Source: Desulfuromonadaceae bacterium
GTDB lineage: Bacteria > Desulfobacterota > Desulfuromonadia > Geobacterales > Pseudopelobacteraceae
Length of the DNA stretch: 64,000 nt
Direction: 5' to 3'
Assembly: GCA_028683855.1 (NCBI GenBank)
Contig: JAQUHA010000004.1
Coordinates: forward strand, 1-64,000
In this document: in pieces, positions 54,580 to 63,949 of the stretch
Numbering within the stretch: the stretch's first letter is position 1
Layout: each line of letters starts with the position of its first letter
Translations under genes and position numbers: made by a program
The notes under the pieces: model-generated
Databases searched by the model: none
Seen by the model: the letters and a program-made list of their open reading frames with translations, nothing else
What the model was told of the DNA's origin: nothing

Positions 54580-56243
54580 TTTTCACCACCTTTTGCAGCC
54601 ACAACTCTATTTCTCCCCCCCTCTTTCGCGCGGTACATTGAAGTATCTGCCGCCTTGCAGACACTCTCCACATCCTTAAATATCGATAGCGGGGCGATAC
54701 CGCAGCTGAAGGTAGACGAAAAACTTTCGTTACCAGCTGGAAAACGGAGTGCTGCGAAACTCTCCCTGAGTTGATCCATAATTTCAACAGCTTCAGAGAT
54801 GTTACAATCGGGCAGAATAACCGCAAACTCTTCTCCGCCGTAACGACCTACGATATCCGTTCTGCGTAGCCGCTGCCCAAGAAGTCTAGCCAGAGTTATC
54901 AATACATGGTCACCCATCTGATGTCCATAGCTGTCATTCACAGTTTTAAATCTGTCCACATCAATCATTGCGAAACACAGCTCCGCACCGTTACGTTGAG
55001 CCTTGACAATCTCAACCTCCAGATACTCTTTTGAAGTAGTATGATTGAATAAACCTGTCATGCTGTCCCTCACCATGAAAGAGCGAATAGCCTTCATTCG
55101 TCCGGCACGCCCGGCAACTGCAGCAACGAGATTTTCGGGGGAGATAGGTTTTGTCAGAAATTCATCCCCCCCCATACGCATGGCTTGAAACTGTTTCCCC
55201 GTATCAGTCTCGCTGGAGAGATAAATAATCGGAATACTGAAGGATGTGCCCATCTGCCTTACGGTCTTAGCCAGCTCCATACCGTTACAACCAGGCATAT
55301 ACATATCACTGAGGAGCAGATCCGGTTTAAAATCAAGCAACGGTTCCATAACCTGCAACGGGTCATTTACAACAGTCGTAGTCATACCGGCGGACTGGAG
55401 TATGGTTGAATAAAGATCGGAGAGGTGAGGGTCATCATCCACAATAAGAACTCTGTATGGATCGGGGGCAACTGAATTGGTGAGTGCATCAAGAGTTGCA
55501 GAAAGTTCAGTAACATTCACCGGCTTTGTGAAATATGCGCTTGAACCTGCCCTGACAGCAGCAAGCCGGCTTTTAAAATCGTTTTGTGAAGAGATAAAAA
55601 CCACGGGAACTGTACATCCGGCTTTACGTAATGACTCAATGGTTTCTGAACCGCCAAGATGACGATCAGGAAAAACCAGATCCATTATCACCGCATCCGG
55701 CGGTGAACTCTGCACAGCGTTACTTAACTGCTCCAACTCTGCAAATGCAGCAACCTTGAAACCAAAACATTCAATCTGTGTAGACAACGAGAGACGCTGA
55801 TACGAATCATCCTCACAGAAGTATATCAGCTTCTGATTTCGCTCTCCCGTAACCTCCGACGCTGCAACAAGCTCAATTGCGCGTGTATCAACTGTTTGCG
55901 ACAGATCCATAGAAGTAGCAGCCTCTTCCAGTGAGTTGAGACAGCTCTGGATATTCTGATGCCAATTTGTGTCAGGAGCTGTTCCGGCTTTAATTGCCTC
56001 TTTTGCCAGTTCCTCACCCGCAGCAGCTATAGTACTGACACTCTTTAACCCGAAGGAGGCGCAGGCACCTTTAAGAGTATGTATGCTCCTGTGAAAATTT
56101 TCCAGCTCCAACAGACTGCAAGAGCTCTTAAGAAGTTCAGCATACCCTTTACGAAGAGCTTCAAGCTGTGACGGCAGCTGTTTTATGTAAGCCTCACGAA
56201 TTCTCTTCAGTTTATTTGCCGCCGACATGACTTCTACTCCCAT
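54576..56243 (-). CDS. Hpt-REC-REC-GGDEF diguanylate cyclase (WspR-like output)
   Basis: A 555-residue response regulator that makes cyclic di-GMP. Residues about 5-110 form an Hpt domain (phospho-accepting His55 in IHTLKGACASFG). REC1 spans about 135-250 with Asp in AVIMDLVFPD, and REC2 about 260-380 with Asp in DLLLSDMYMPG; both have the KP signature. The GGDEF domain spans about 395-550 with the active site GGEEF (469-473), and the inhibitory I-site RRTD stands ahead of it. WspR has one REC and a GGDEF, so Hpt plus two REC is a larger variant. The ATG at 56243 (GAGG ten bases upstream) or at 56228 (GGGAG upstream) may be used. The gene overlaps mvhG. Confidence 0.93.
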   Translation of the reverse strand: MGVEVMSAANKLKRIREAYIKQLPSQLEALRKGYAELLKSSCSLLELENFHRSIHTLKGACASFGLKSVSTIAAAGEELAKEAIKAGTAPDTNWHQNIQSCLNSLEEAATSMDLSQTVDTRAIELVAASEVTGERNQKLIYFCEDDSYQRLSLSTQIECFGFKVAAFAELEQLSNAVQSSPPDAVIMDLVFPDRHLGGSETIESLRKAGCTVPVVFISSQNDFKSRLAAVRAGSSAYFTKPVNVTELSATLDALTNSVAPDPYRVLIVDDDPHLSDLYSTILQSAGMTTTVVNDPLQVMEPLLDFKPDLLLSDMYMPGCNGMELAKTVRQMGTSFSIPIIYLSSETDTGKQFQAMRMGGDEFLTKPISPENLVAAVAGRAGRMKAIRSFMVRDSMTGLFNHTTSKEYLEVEIVKAQRNGAELCFAMIDVDRFKTVNDSYGHQMGDHVLITLARLLGQRLRRTDIVGRYGGEEFAVILPDCNISEAVEIMDQLRESFAALRFPAGNESFSSTFSCGIAPLSIFKDVESVCKAADTSMYRAKEGGRNRVVAAKGGEK

Positions 56244-56249
56244 AGTCTT

Positions 56250-56627
56250 CTATCCTCTTTTCGCAATAAGCGAATCTACAATTTCCGGGAGTGTTTCCTG
56301 CAGATTTTCATCTTTGGTAACAATTTCATCCATATCCGGATGGGCAAGCCTTAGCGGAGCGGAATCTTCACCCGTCAACAGAACGAAAGGGATGGTAAAA
56401 CCCTGTCCGCGCATCTCCTCAAACAGCTGAACTCCGCTGACAAAAGGCATATTCATGTCTGACACGACAATACTGATTTCATCGTCGGAATTCAGTTTTT
56501 CCAGAGCATCGACACCACCATCGGCAATAATTATTTCGTACTCCGAAGATTCCAGAATCATTCCGGTCAACTCCGCAGTAAACGGATCATCATCAACTAC
56601 AAGAATATGCTTTGCTGTAGTGTTCAT
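56250..56627 (-). CDS. Single-domain response regulator (CheY-like)
   Basis: A 125-residue REC domain. Acidic pocket VVDDDPF (11-17), phospho-acceptor Asp57 in IVVSDMNMP, and T/K switch residues in FVLLTGEDS and further on. The last part is shorter and less canonical (lysine in TKDENL). It lies between cheA and the Hpt-REC-REC-GGDEF gene with gaps of 11 and 6 bp. It could shuttle phosphate from CheA to the Hpt domain or act as a phosphate sink. Confidence 0.9.
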   Translation of the reverse strand: MNTTAKHILVVDDDPFTAELTGMILESSEYEIIIADGGVDALEKLNSDDEISIVVSDMNMPFVSGVQLFEEMRGQGFTIPFVLLTGEDSAPLRLAHPDMDEIVTKDENLQETLPEIVDSLIAKRG

Positions 56628-56638
56628 ATTGTAACCTC

Positions 56639-58900
56639 TTATCCTATAAGACTGCGAACGGTTTCCATAAGGTTTGACTGGTCAAAAGCACCTTTTACTA
56701 TATAAGCATTTGCGCCAACTGTAATACCGCGTTTTTTATCCTCATCCTTTTCCCGCGATGTAACTATTATAACCGGCACATTTTGATACCGCTCATCACT
56801 ACGCAGTCGCTCAGTAAAAGAGAATCCATCCAGTCGCGGCATCTCGACATCAGTTATTACAAGATCGTAGAGGGTCTCACGGGTTTTTATAAAGCCCTCT
56901 TCACCATCTTCTGCCGTATCCACATGATAACCGTACGCCTCCAGTATGCTCTTTTCTATCTCTCTTGTATTAACTGAATCATCAACGACAAGAACTGACT
57001 GCATACGATTTTCTTTTGCAACGGATAGTCTCCTCCCCGGCTCCGTAATTTCATGTGAAATTTTGAAAAGTTCCGGGACGTGGAGTACATTGATTATGCT
57101 GTCCTGCTCCCCGATTGTTACACCGGATATCAACCGTAGATTCTGAAGATGGTACGGCAACGGCTTCACAACCATCTCCTCCCGACCAATTATCTCATCA
57201 ACAATAACACCCAGTTTTTCCTCTCCGTTCCTCAAAATTACTATAAAAACCTCATCACCTTTGGATACGGTTTCTCTGTGGAGTTTCAGGAGTACGGAGA
57301 TATCCTCAACAGGAATGATCTGCTCCCGCAGACGAATAGCACGCTTATTTACGATGTCGATTAAATCACTTTTCTGAATCGACAGCATTTCCACAAGAGC
57401 CGTTGCAGGCATCGCACATACTTTACCTGCCGTAGAAACGAGAAAAAGCGGAAAAACGGCTAGATTAAGGGGTAACCGCAAAAGAAAGGTGGTTCCAGAC
57501 CCCTCTCTTGTCTCTATTGCAATACTTCCTTTAAGCTCATCAACAATGCTTTTTTTAACAACATCCATACCTACGCCGCGACCTGATAAATCAGTAATAA
57601 TCGGACTGGTACTAAAGCCGGGCATAAATATCAGGTCGGTTATCTCAGCTCTGGACATTCCTGCAAGAACCTCAGGGGTAAAGAAGCGTTTTGCGATAGC
57701 TTTTTCCCTAATCTTTTCTATCGGCAACCCTTTCCCATCGTCACTGATTGAAATGGCTACGCATCCACTGTCATAAAAAGCATTGATACTTATTGTCCCC
57801 TTAATCGGCTTTCCAGCCGCAGCTCTCACGCTGTTACTCTCCAGTCCATGGTCAAGCGAATTACGGATCATATGCATAAGTGAGTCACCGATACGATCGA
57901 TTATTTTTCGGTCCAGTTCGGTATCTCCCCCCTCAACAATGAAATCGACATCCTTTCCATGTTCCCTGGCGAGGTCGCGAACAGTACGGCGTAACGGTTC
58001 AAATACGGTTGAAAGTGGCTGCATACGCATTCTGAGCGAAGTTTCCTGCAGATCACTTACCAAGTGATCCTGTAGCAAAGAGGCATCATACATACCCCTC
58101 ACAAAGTGACGAAGAGATATCTGCAACTGTTCTCCAGATGCTTCAAGGTCGGCATGATCAGACTTGACAATACCGCTCAGCTCTGCAGCTACTGACCTCA
58201 TGTATCTCCCTATGCCCCTTTCGATTTCACGAAGCTGTGTTATCTGACGCTTGTACCTCCCATGCTCAGAAACAATTTCACCCATAAGCCTTATCATGTC
58301 ATCCAGTTTGGCGGCATTTACCCTCAGATAATCAGCCTGCCTCGGCTTTCCTGCGGCAGATATCGCAGAGACCCGCTCCACCGTACCGGAATCCGGCAGC
58401 ATGGAAACAGGAGTGGTATGTTCGGGCTGTTCAGTAACAGATCCCTCAGATTTTTCGGACTCTGTATCAGTTTCTCCGCTCACCGGTCTTTCGGAGAGTT
58501 CCGGCGCTTCCGGCAGCAGAGAGGCAATACGGGAGAGTTCAGAGCAGAGTGTGTCCGGCGCTTCCACAGCTGTATCGCCTCCGGTTATCTTCTCCAGCAT
58601 CCCCTGCAACGCATCAACTCCTCTGAACAGAAGATCAGATGCTGTCGATGTTAATTTTATTCTCCCCCCACGGACTGCATCAAGCACATCCTCCATTTTA
58701 AGAGCAAGTTCTGTTACACCGGAAAGTTTCATCATCCTTGATGAACCTTTTATAGTATGTGCCGACCGGAACAGAGCGTTAATTATCTCTGGATCACCGG
58801 GGCTCTTTTCCAGATTAAGCAGCCCCTCGCTGATTCTGGAACTGTGTTCGCGAGCCTCCTCAACAAAACGAGCCAAAAATTTTGAGTGATCAAATGCCAT
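56639..58900 (-). CDS. cheA: CheA-REC hybrid histidine kinase (WspE/FrzE-like)
   Basis: A 753-residue hybrid chemosensory kinase. The P1 Hpt domain has His48 in SAHTIKGSS. A Ser/Glu/Pro-rich linker (130-190) follows in place of a clear P2. The dimerisation and ATPase domains carry RNSLDHGLES, ISDDGKGLPIEKI and GRGVGMDVV, then a CheW-like P5 domain (about 470-605). A C-terminal REC domain (about 630-750) has VVDDSVNTRE and Asp in VITDVEMPRLDG. This CheA-REC fusion is typical of Wsp, Frz and Chp systems rather than flagellar chemotaxis. AAGGGA ahead of the ATG is supplied by the end of cheR. Confidence 0.95.
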   Translation of the reverse strand: MAFDHSKFLARFVEEAREHSSRISEGLLNLEKSPGDPEIINALFRSAHTIKGSSRMMKLSGVTELALKMEDVLDAVRGGRIKLTSTASDLLFRGVDALQGMLEKITGGDTAVEAPDTLCSELSRIASLLPEAPELSERPVSGETDTESEKSEGSVTEQPEHTTPVSMLPDSGTVERVSAISAAGKPRQADYLRVNAAKLDDMIRLMGEIVSEHGRYKRQITQLREIERGIGRYMRSVAAELSGIVKSDHADLEASGEQLQISLRHFVRGMYDASLLQDHLVSDLQETSLRMRMQPLSTVFEPLRRTVRDLAREHGKDVDFIVEGGDTELDRKIIDRIGDSLMHMIRNSLDHGLESNSVRAAAGKPIKGTISINAFYDSGCVAISISDDGKGLPIEKIREKAIAKRFFTPEVLAGMSRAEITDLIFMPGFSTSPIITDLSGRGVGMDVVKKSIVDELKGSIAIETREGSGTTFLLRLPLNLAVFPLFLVSTAGKVCAMPATALVEMLSIQKSDLIDIVNKRAIRLREQIIPVEDISVLLKLHRETVSKGDEVFIVILRNGEEKLGVIVDEIIGREEMVVKPLPYHLQNLRLISGVTIGEQDSIINVLHVPELFKISHEITEPGRRLSVAKENRMQSVLVVDDSVNTREIEKSILEAYGYHVDTAEDGEEGFIKTRETLYDLVITDVEMPRLDGFSFTERLRSDERYQNVPVIIVTSREKDEDKKRGITVGANAYIVKGAFDQSNLMETVRSLIG

Positions 58901-58903
58901 GAA

Positions 58904-60430
58904 TTATCCCTTGATCCGGGTTGATGTCAAAATCGACAGTTTGTGACGGCATATAACCGCAAACTGTTCCGCATTAAATGAAAGCGGAAAAAATGTATGC
59001 CCCAGAGTATTCATTGAACCTTTTTCCAAAACTCTGAGCGCAGCTTCATAACTGCTGCGTGCCCTTTTCGTCTCCTTCCGGGCAAACATAAGCTCAGCCG
59101 AATAAAAATGAGCCAGCCAACAAGAAGCATCAAGATAAATAGCCTCTCTAAACCTCTTTAATGCCCCCTCCTCATCTCCATTCTGGCGGGCTATCATACC
59201 AAGAAGAAGATGTGCGGCAAGAGACAGCGAATCCTGCTCCATAATGGTTTCACACACCCCCCTCGCATCTTCAAAACGCCCCATAGTTAGAAGCAGACTC
59301 CCTTTCAGGGTGTGTGCTTTTGTAAACCTTTTATCCTGAGTAATAACGTCCTCAAGAATTTCCAGTGATTTATCCAGCTCTTTATTCTGTGCAAGCGCCA
59401 AAGCCTTGTCAAAATTTTCTTTTATATTAATAACTTTGTCATCGACTCTCCCCTGAAGACTACTCTGCAGCGGACTGTTATTTACCTCTGTTTTTGATTC
59501 ACGCGGAAAAACTCTCTGCGAAACATATTTTCTTGTCGATTCAGGAGCTAAAACAGCACGGCTGGAGGCTCGACGCTCTTCAAAAACAATCCCCGGAGTT
59601 TTTTTGTAAAAAAAGAGGGTATCGCGCTGAACTAGAGAAAGAAGCCCTATGTCGTGATGGAAGGTTTCAGACGCTCCAACCATCATACAACCGCCGTCTA
59701 CCAGTATTGCTGCAAGTCTGGCAAATATTTCACGCTGCACCTCACCGGGAAAATATATCGATACGTTTCGATAAAGGATAATGTCGGGAATAAGCATAGT
59801 TTCGGGATAAGGTTGCCCAAGCAGATTCACCACATCAAAGAGAACCTGTCTTTTAAGCTCCTCCCTGACCGAATACTCACCAGCGCCTGCCGGTTCAAAA
59901 TAGCGCTGCAGCAGAGCTTGATTTATTCCACGAAAAGAGTTCCTCCCATAAACGCTTTTTCTTGCTGTGTTGATGGCAGTTGAATCAATATCAACACCAA
60001 CTATCCGAAACAGTTTTTCGGCATCGGAACCGAAGCGTTCACGCAGCATAATCGCAATAGAGTAAGGCTCCTCACCGGTGGAGCAGCCTGCACTCAGTAT
60101 CCTGACAGGATTATGATTACGCGAATGCATCAGTTCAGGTAATAATTTATCAACCATCAGATTCAGATGCCCGGGCTCTCTGAAAAAATACGTCTCATTT
60201 ACCGTGAGCAGCTCCGTTAAACTCCGCAGCTCCGGTTCATCCCTCATCAGCAGTGCATGATAGCTATTCAGACAGTCAATATCCCGTGCCGCCATCCGTC
60301 GGCACAAAGCTGCAGAGAGGGTCTGCTCACGCTCATTCTCAAAAGCGTGACCGCAACTGCGGAGCAGGAGATCCTTAAAGAGCGAAAGATCTACAGTTTC
60401 AGCGTTACTTCGACAGATGCCGGTTTCCAC
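58904..60430 (-). CDS. cheR: CheR methyltransferase with C-terminal TPR repeats (WspC-like)
   Basis: A 508-residue protein. Residues 1-280 are a CheR SAM-dependent glutamate methyltransferase: NETYFFREPGHLNL, ILSAGCSTGEEPYSIAIML for SAM, DIILYRNVSIYFPG and VGASETFH. Residues about 330-490 are TPR repeats (KALALAQNKELDKSLEILE, HTLKGSLLLTMGRFEDA, LLLGMIARQNGDEEGALKRF). This CheR-TPR layout is that of WspC. It methylates the receptor encoded at 61467. It starts with GTG overlapping the cheB stop by one base (TAGTG). Confidence 0.95.
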   Translation of the reverse strand: METGICRSNAETVDLSLFKDLLLRSCGHAFENEREQTLSAALCRRMAARDIDCLNSYHALLMRDEPELRSLTELLTVNETYFFREPGHLNLMVDKLLPELMHSRNHNPVRILSAGCSTGEEPYSIAIMLRERFGSDAEKLFRIVGVDIDSTAINTARKSVYGRNSFRGINQALLQRYFEPAGAGEYSVREELKRQVLFDVVNLLGQPYPETMLIPDIILYRNVSIYFPGEVQREIFARLAAILVDGGCMMVGASETFHHDIGLLSLVQRDTLFFYKKTPGIVFEERRASSRAVLAPESTRKYVSQRVFPRESKTEVNNSPLQSSLQGRVDDKVINIKENFDKALALAQNKELDKSLEILEDVITQDKRFTKAHTLKGSLLLTMGRFEDARGVCETIMEQDSLSLAAHLLLGMIARQNGDEEGALKRFREAIYLDASCWLAHFYSAELMFARKETKRARSSYEAALRVLEKGSMNTLGHTFFPLSFNAEQFAVICRHKLSILTSTRIKG

Positions 60431-61470
60431 TATTTGACACCGGTTCTACGAATAAGTTCAGCCGGAATCATGGAGAGTGGTATTACTTTCAGAATATGCC
60501 CCCCCTCAACTGCAAGCCGGTTCATTCCGTACACGACCGAACTGCCGGCATCCTGCGCCAGAGTAGTTCCGCCAGCCGATTTTATCGCCTGCATACCTGC
60601 CACCCCATCATTCCCCATCCCGCTCATAATCAGCCCTATGGCTCTTTCCCTGAATACGGAGGCAACAGAAGAGAGCATTGTATTGCAGGAGGGGTGATAA
60701 ACATCGTTGGCCTCAAAAGCACCAAGATGAATCATCCCCTGTTCGGTAATCCGCATTGTATTTTCAGCAGGGTTTACATATACATTCCCGGCCTCAATAA
60801 CAACTCCGCTTGCAGCGACGTTCACTTTTAAAGGGGTTGCGGTATTCAACCAATCGACCATCCCCTGAGTGAATCCTTCAGCAATATGCTGGGTTATTAT
60901 AATAGGCACAGGAAAGTTTGCGGGGAGATGTGAAAGAATGTTGTGGATACAGTGCGGACCTCCGGTAGAAGAAGCAATCGCTACAACTCCCCCCAACGAA
61001 GGTTTTTTCCTTAATGAAGTAACATGTGCAACCGGCGCAGCAGCCGGTCTGTTCATAGCCAGGAGATGCGTTGCAACATCTACTTTAGAGAGCAGCCTTA
61101 TCTTTTTTATAAGACTACGCACATTTTCAGGACTTATATCAGGCTTCTCAATTACATCAAGCGCACCTTTTGAAACCGCAGCAAAAGCTGTTCTTACACC
61201 GGTAAGAGCTGTTACGACCAGAATAGGCAGAGGATTTTCGGATATAATAAGCTCTATGGCTTCAAGCCCCCCCATTACCGGCATTTCGATATCCATAGTC
61301 ACAATATCCGGTTTGAAACGGGCAATCTTTTCAATCGCCTCCTTTCCATTGCCGGCTTCAGCAACAACCGAAATATCAGGTTCCGACTCCAGAATATCCC
61401 GAATCATCGCCCTTACCAGTTCGCTATCGTCAACCAGCAGTACCCTGATATTTTCTTTCGGCTTTATCAT
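60430..61470 (-). CDS. cheB: CheB receptor methylesterase (REC + esterase)
   Basis: A 346-residue response-regulator methylesterase. REC domain: VLLVDDSELVR and Asp60 in DIVTMDIEMPVMGG. A linker follows, then the esterase domain with the catalytic Ser in AIASSTGGPHCIHNI, His in IITQHIAEGF, and Asp in GMGNDGVAGM. It removes methyl groups from the MCP and adapts the pathway, as WspF does. It begins with ATG overlapping the MCP stop by 4 nt. Confidence 0.95.
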   Translation of the reverse strand: MIKPKENIRVLLVDDSELVRAMIRDILESEPDISVVAEAGNGKEAIEKIARFKPDIVTMDIEMPVMGGLEAIELIISENPLPILVVTALTGVRTAFAAVSKGALDVIEKPDISPENVRSLIKKIRLLSKVDVATHLLAMNRPAAAPVAHVTSLRKKPSLGGVVAIASSTGGPHCIHNILSHLPANFPVPIIITQHIAEGFTQGMVDWLNTATPLKVNVAASGVVIEAGNVYVNPAENTMRITEQGMIHLGAFEANDVYHPSCNTMLSSVASVFRERAIGLIMSGMGNDGVAGMQAIKSAGGTTLAQDAGSSVVYGMNRLAVEGGHILKVIPLSMIPAELIRRTGVK

Positions 61471-62939
61471 TCCCTGCCGACCTTAAAGGTATTAACAACT
61501 CTCTTCAGCTGTTCAGACAACTCAAGCATCTCTTCGGTTGCCGTATTTGTCTGATGGATAGAGTCGGTAGAGTGCCTGACCCCCTGTTCGATATCTTTGA
61601 GCGCCAGAACAACCTGACTGCTGGCAATCTGCTGCTGCTGGGTGGAGAGCGATATCTGACGGGCGGCGCTCGCCGTTTCGTCGACACCGTCAACACTCTC
61701 GATCAGCATAGAAACGGTATGTGAGGCATACTCCTGCCCTTCCTGAATAAGCTGTGAACTCTTTTCAGAAGACATGACCAATCTGTTAACTGAATCGAGT
61801 ATTTCAGTTATCTTACCCTCTATCTCGGAGGTAGATTCAACAACGCTATCCGCCAGGCGTCGGATCTCTACTGCTACAACACCAAAGCGCTTTCCTGACT
61901 CACCGGCACTGGCAGCTTCGAGAGCCGCATTAAATGCTATCAGCTTAGTCTGGTTAGCAATATTGTTGATAATCTCCATAACCTTGTTAATCTCTTTAGA
62001 TTTTTTACCCAACTCGACGATTTCGGTCAGATTTTCCTGAATATTGTGACTTATGTCGTTTATCTTGAAGTTCAGATTTTCAACCTCAGCGGCACCTATT
62101 TTAGTATCCTCAAGGGTTTTATCAGCTCTATCCACAACACTGTGGCTATGCTGAGCTATCTGGCTGGCTGTAGAGGTAAACTCCTCCATAGTTGATGAAA
62201 TTTCCACCACAGAACTCGAAAGCTGGGTGGAAAACCCGGACTGCTGATCCATCGTCAGCGCAATTGCGCCTGCGCTGGAGTGGATTTTATCAGTTATTAC
62301 GGATACATTACCGATAATCGGATAGAGCGTTTTCCTTATCAGAAACATCGTAATGCCGGAAAACAGTAGGGCTATAACTGCCGCAATTATTGCAATTTTT
62401 GTTTGAAGTGCGTTATACGCCGAAAAATAGTCGCTCTGCTTGATACCAACATAAAGAGCGCCAATCACCTCACCTTTTGAGTTTTTGATAGGATCGTATG
62501 CCGTAAAATATGGTATATCGAGAATTGTTGCATCACCACGGTACGACCGTCCCTCTTTTATAACTGCATCATAGGCAGCGCCCACCAGCTTGGTATCAAC
62601 TGCACGACTGCCGTCGGATTTAAGAACATTCGTAGAAACACGGGTATCGCCCATGAAAATTGTTGCAGTACCACCAAAAGCGTCCTTTATTTTATCCGGG
62701 AGTTCATAATTGCCATTTATCACATAACTGCCCGCCATCAGTTTACCGTTGGCAACGTGAAAATCGCTCCCTTTCACCTTAAGCAATTCCCAGAAGATTT
62801 TTATTACCCCCTCCTGAGAAACGCTTGCCTGACGCCTTATCTCCTTATTTATGTTGCCGAAAGTAAAACAGGTGGTGATTAGAATAGCGGCTAAGACGAT
62901 GATTACATTTATCAGAATAAACTTGGTGGTCAATTTCAT
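61467..62939 (-). CDS. Methyl-accepting chemotaxis receptor with periplasmic Cache domain, no HAMP
   Basis: A 490-residue receptor. Membrane segment 7-28, a periplasmic single Cache domain about 30-178 (ATIFMGDTRVSTNVLKSDG and GRSYRGDATILDIPYFTAYDP are characteristic), second segment 181-200, then a signalling coiled coil. The hairpin tip reads IANQTKLIAFNAALEAASAGES. No HAMP domain or C-terminal NWETF-type CheR tether is seen. The small-molecule ligand is unknown; this type of Cache domain often senses organic acids. It is the only receptor in the cluster and, by analogy with WspA, signals to CheA. Confidence 0.93.
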   Translation of the reverse strand: MKLTTKFILINVIIVLAAILITTCFTFGNINKEIRRQASVSQEGVIKIFWELLKVKGSDFHVANGKLMAGSYVINGNYELPDKIKDAFGGTATIFMGDTRVSTNVLKSDGSRAVDTKLVGAAYDAVIKEGRSYRGDATILDIPYFTAYDPIKNSKGEVIGALYVGIKQSDYFSAYNALQTKIAIIAAVIALLFSGITMFLIRKTLYPIIGNVSVITDKIHSSAGAIALTMDQQSGFSTQLSSSVVEISSTMEEFTSTASQIAQHSHSVVDRADKTLEDTKIGAAEVENLNFKINDISHNIQENLTEIVELGKKSKEINKVMEIINNIANQTKLIAFNAALEAASAGESGKRFGVVAVEIRRLADSVVESTSEIEGKITEILDSVNRLVMSSEKSSQLIQEGQEYASHTVSMLIESVDGVDETASAARQISLSTQQQQIASSQVVLALKDIEQGVRHSTDSIHQTNTATEEMLELSEQLKRVVNTFKVGRE

Positions 62940-62968
62940 TAATAGATCTCCTCTTTTCAGATATAAGT

Positions 62969-63379
62969 TTAAACCGTCCGGATCCGGCGCGCGCTGAATA
63001 ATCGCTCAAAATCCAGCAGCAGCACCATTACTCCATCCAGCAAAAGAATGCCCCACAACCCCTTCTTCAGCGCAAAGGTTTCAACCAGAGGGGGGAACAG
63101 AGAGATATCATCCTCCGTCACCCGCATGATATCTTCCATTTTATCAATAATAACTCTCTGCGTGGTTTCAGCACCGCTCCTGATTGTTAAAACAGTCGGT
63201 GAGCTGTAACAGATATCCCCGCATCCAAACTCCATCTCCTCGTGAAACCAGACCTCGGAACCATCACGACCCCCTCTGAATTTTTCCACCCCTGCAATCT
63301 GAGCGGCATCAGCAGCGTAGTAAACACCCGCAACGGAGAACATCAGGAGATCAAGCTGTATCCGGTTTTTATCATTCAT
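62969..63379 (-). CDS. Divergent CheW-like protein
   Basis: A 136-residue protein. It has the outline of a CheW domain (DLLMFSVAGVYYAADAAQIAGVE, then VIIDKMEDIMRV and LWGILLLDGVMVLLLDFERLF) but the core is strongly diverged, with inserted charged residues (FRGGRDGSEVWFHEEMEFG). In Wsp, two CheW proteins (WspB, WspD) exist, and this could be the second, specialised coupling protein. It overlaps the canonical cheW by 4 nt (ATGA) and lies 29 bp before the receptor gene. Confidence 0.75.
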   Translation of the reverse strand: MNDKNRIQLDLLMFSVAGVYYAADAAQIAGVEKFRGGRDGSEVWFHEEMEFGCGDICYSSPTVLTIRSGAETTQRVIIDKMEDIMRVTEDDISLFPPLVETFALKKGLWGILLLDGVMVLLLDFERLFSARRIRTV

Positions 63380-63894
63380 ACCGTTATTAGAGCTTCCAGC
63401 TTCCCTACATCAAGCAGAGAAATGGTTTCACCGCCATACTCAATTTCACCTGTCACAAGATCGCGAACGGCGCCGCTCAGCGTGGCAAGCGGAGGCTGAA
63501 TATTGCTTAACGCGATATCGAGGACATCTACAATTGAGTCAATCATAATTCCGGAATGAAATTCACCCCTTACAGCCATGGCGATCTGAAGTTTGCCGGA
63601 CTCAACTTTCTCCTCACCAAGAAAATAATGAAGATCAATCACCGACTCGATATCTCCCCGTACATTTATAAGTCCCGGAATATAATCCGGAAGTGATGGT
63701 ACCCACGATATTTCAGAAGCAGGGAGAATTTCACGGATATCAGTGCCATAAAAAGCGTACCGGTTGAGACCGCATACAAAAATGACAACTTTTACCCGCC
63801 CCTCCTCAACATCGACAACTTCTTTTGTCATCTGCCGCCGCTTCAGCTCCTCCAGAATCAATTCACTTTTAAGTTGATCATTCGATACCGCCAT
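63376..63894 (-). CDS. cheW: CheW chemosensory coupling protein
   Basis: A 172-residue CheW with a charged helical N-terminal extension (1-30). The core is typical: KVVIFVCGLNRYAFYGTDIREILP, LPDYIPGLINVRGDIESVIDLHYFLG, GIMIDSIVDVLDI and ISLLDVGKL. It links the receptor to CheA. GGGAG lies ahead of the ATG. It starts 55 bp after the stop of the upstream kinase gene, so the unit extends beyond the window. Confidence 0.92.
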   Translation of the reverse strand: MAVSNDQLKSELILEELKRRQMTKEVVDVEEGRVKVVIFVCGLNRYAFYGTDIREILPASEISWVPSLPDYIPGLINVRGDIESVIDLHYFLGEEKVESGKLQIAMAVRGEFHSGIMIDSIVDVLDIALSNIQPPLATLSGAVRDLVTGEIEYGGETISLLDVGKLEALITV

Positions 63895-63949
63895 AACCGT
63901 CTCTCCCTCAATTTCGCATCAAAAGCCCATACAACGCTTGACCCCACTG

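Noticed and set aside
60869..61486. Plus-strand open frame of 205 codons opposite cheB
   Set aside because: It is the antisense shadow of a well-conserved CheB gene; composition (Ser/Ile/Ala-rich) is typical of such shadows.
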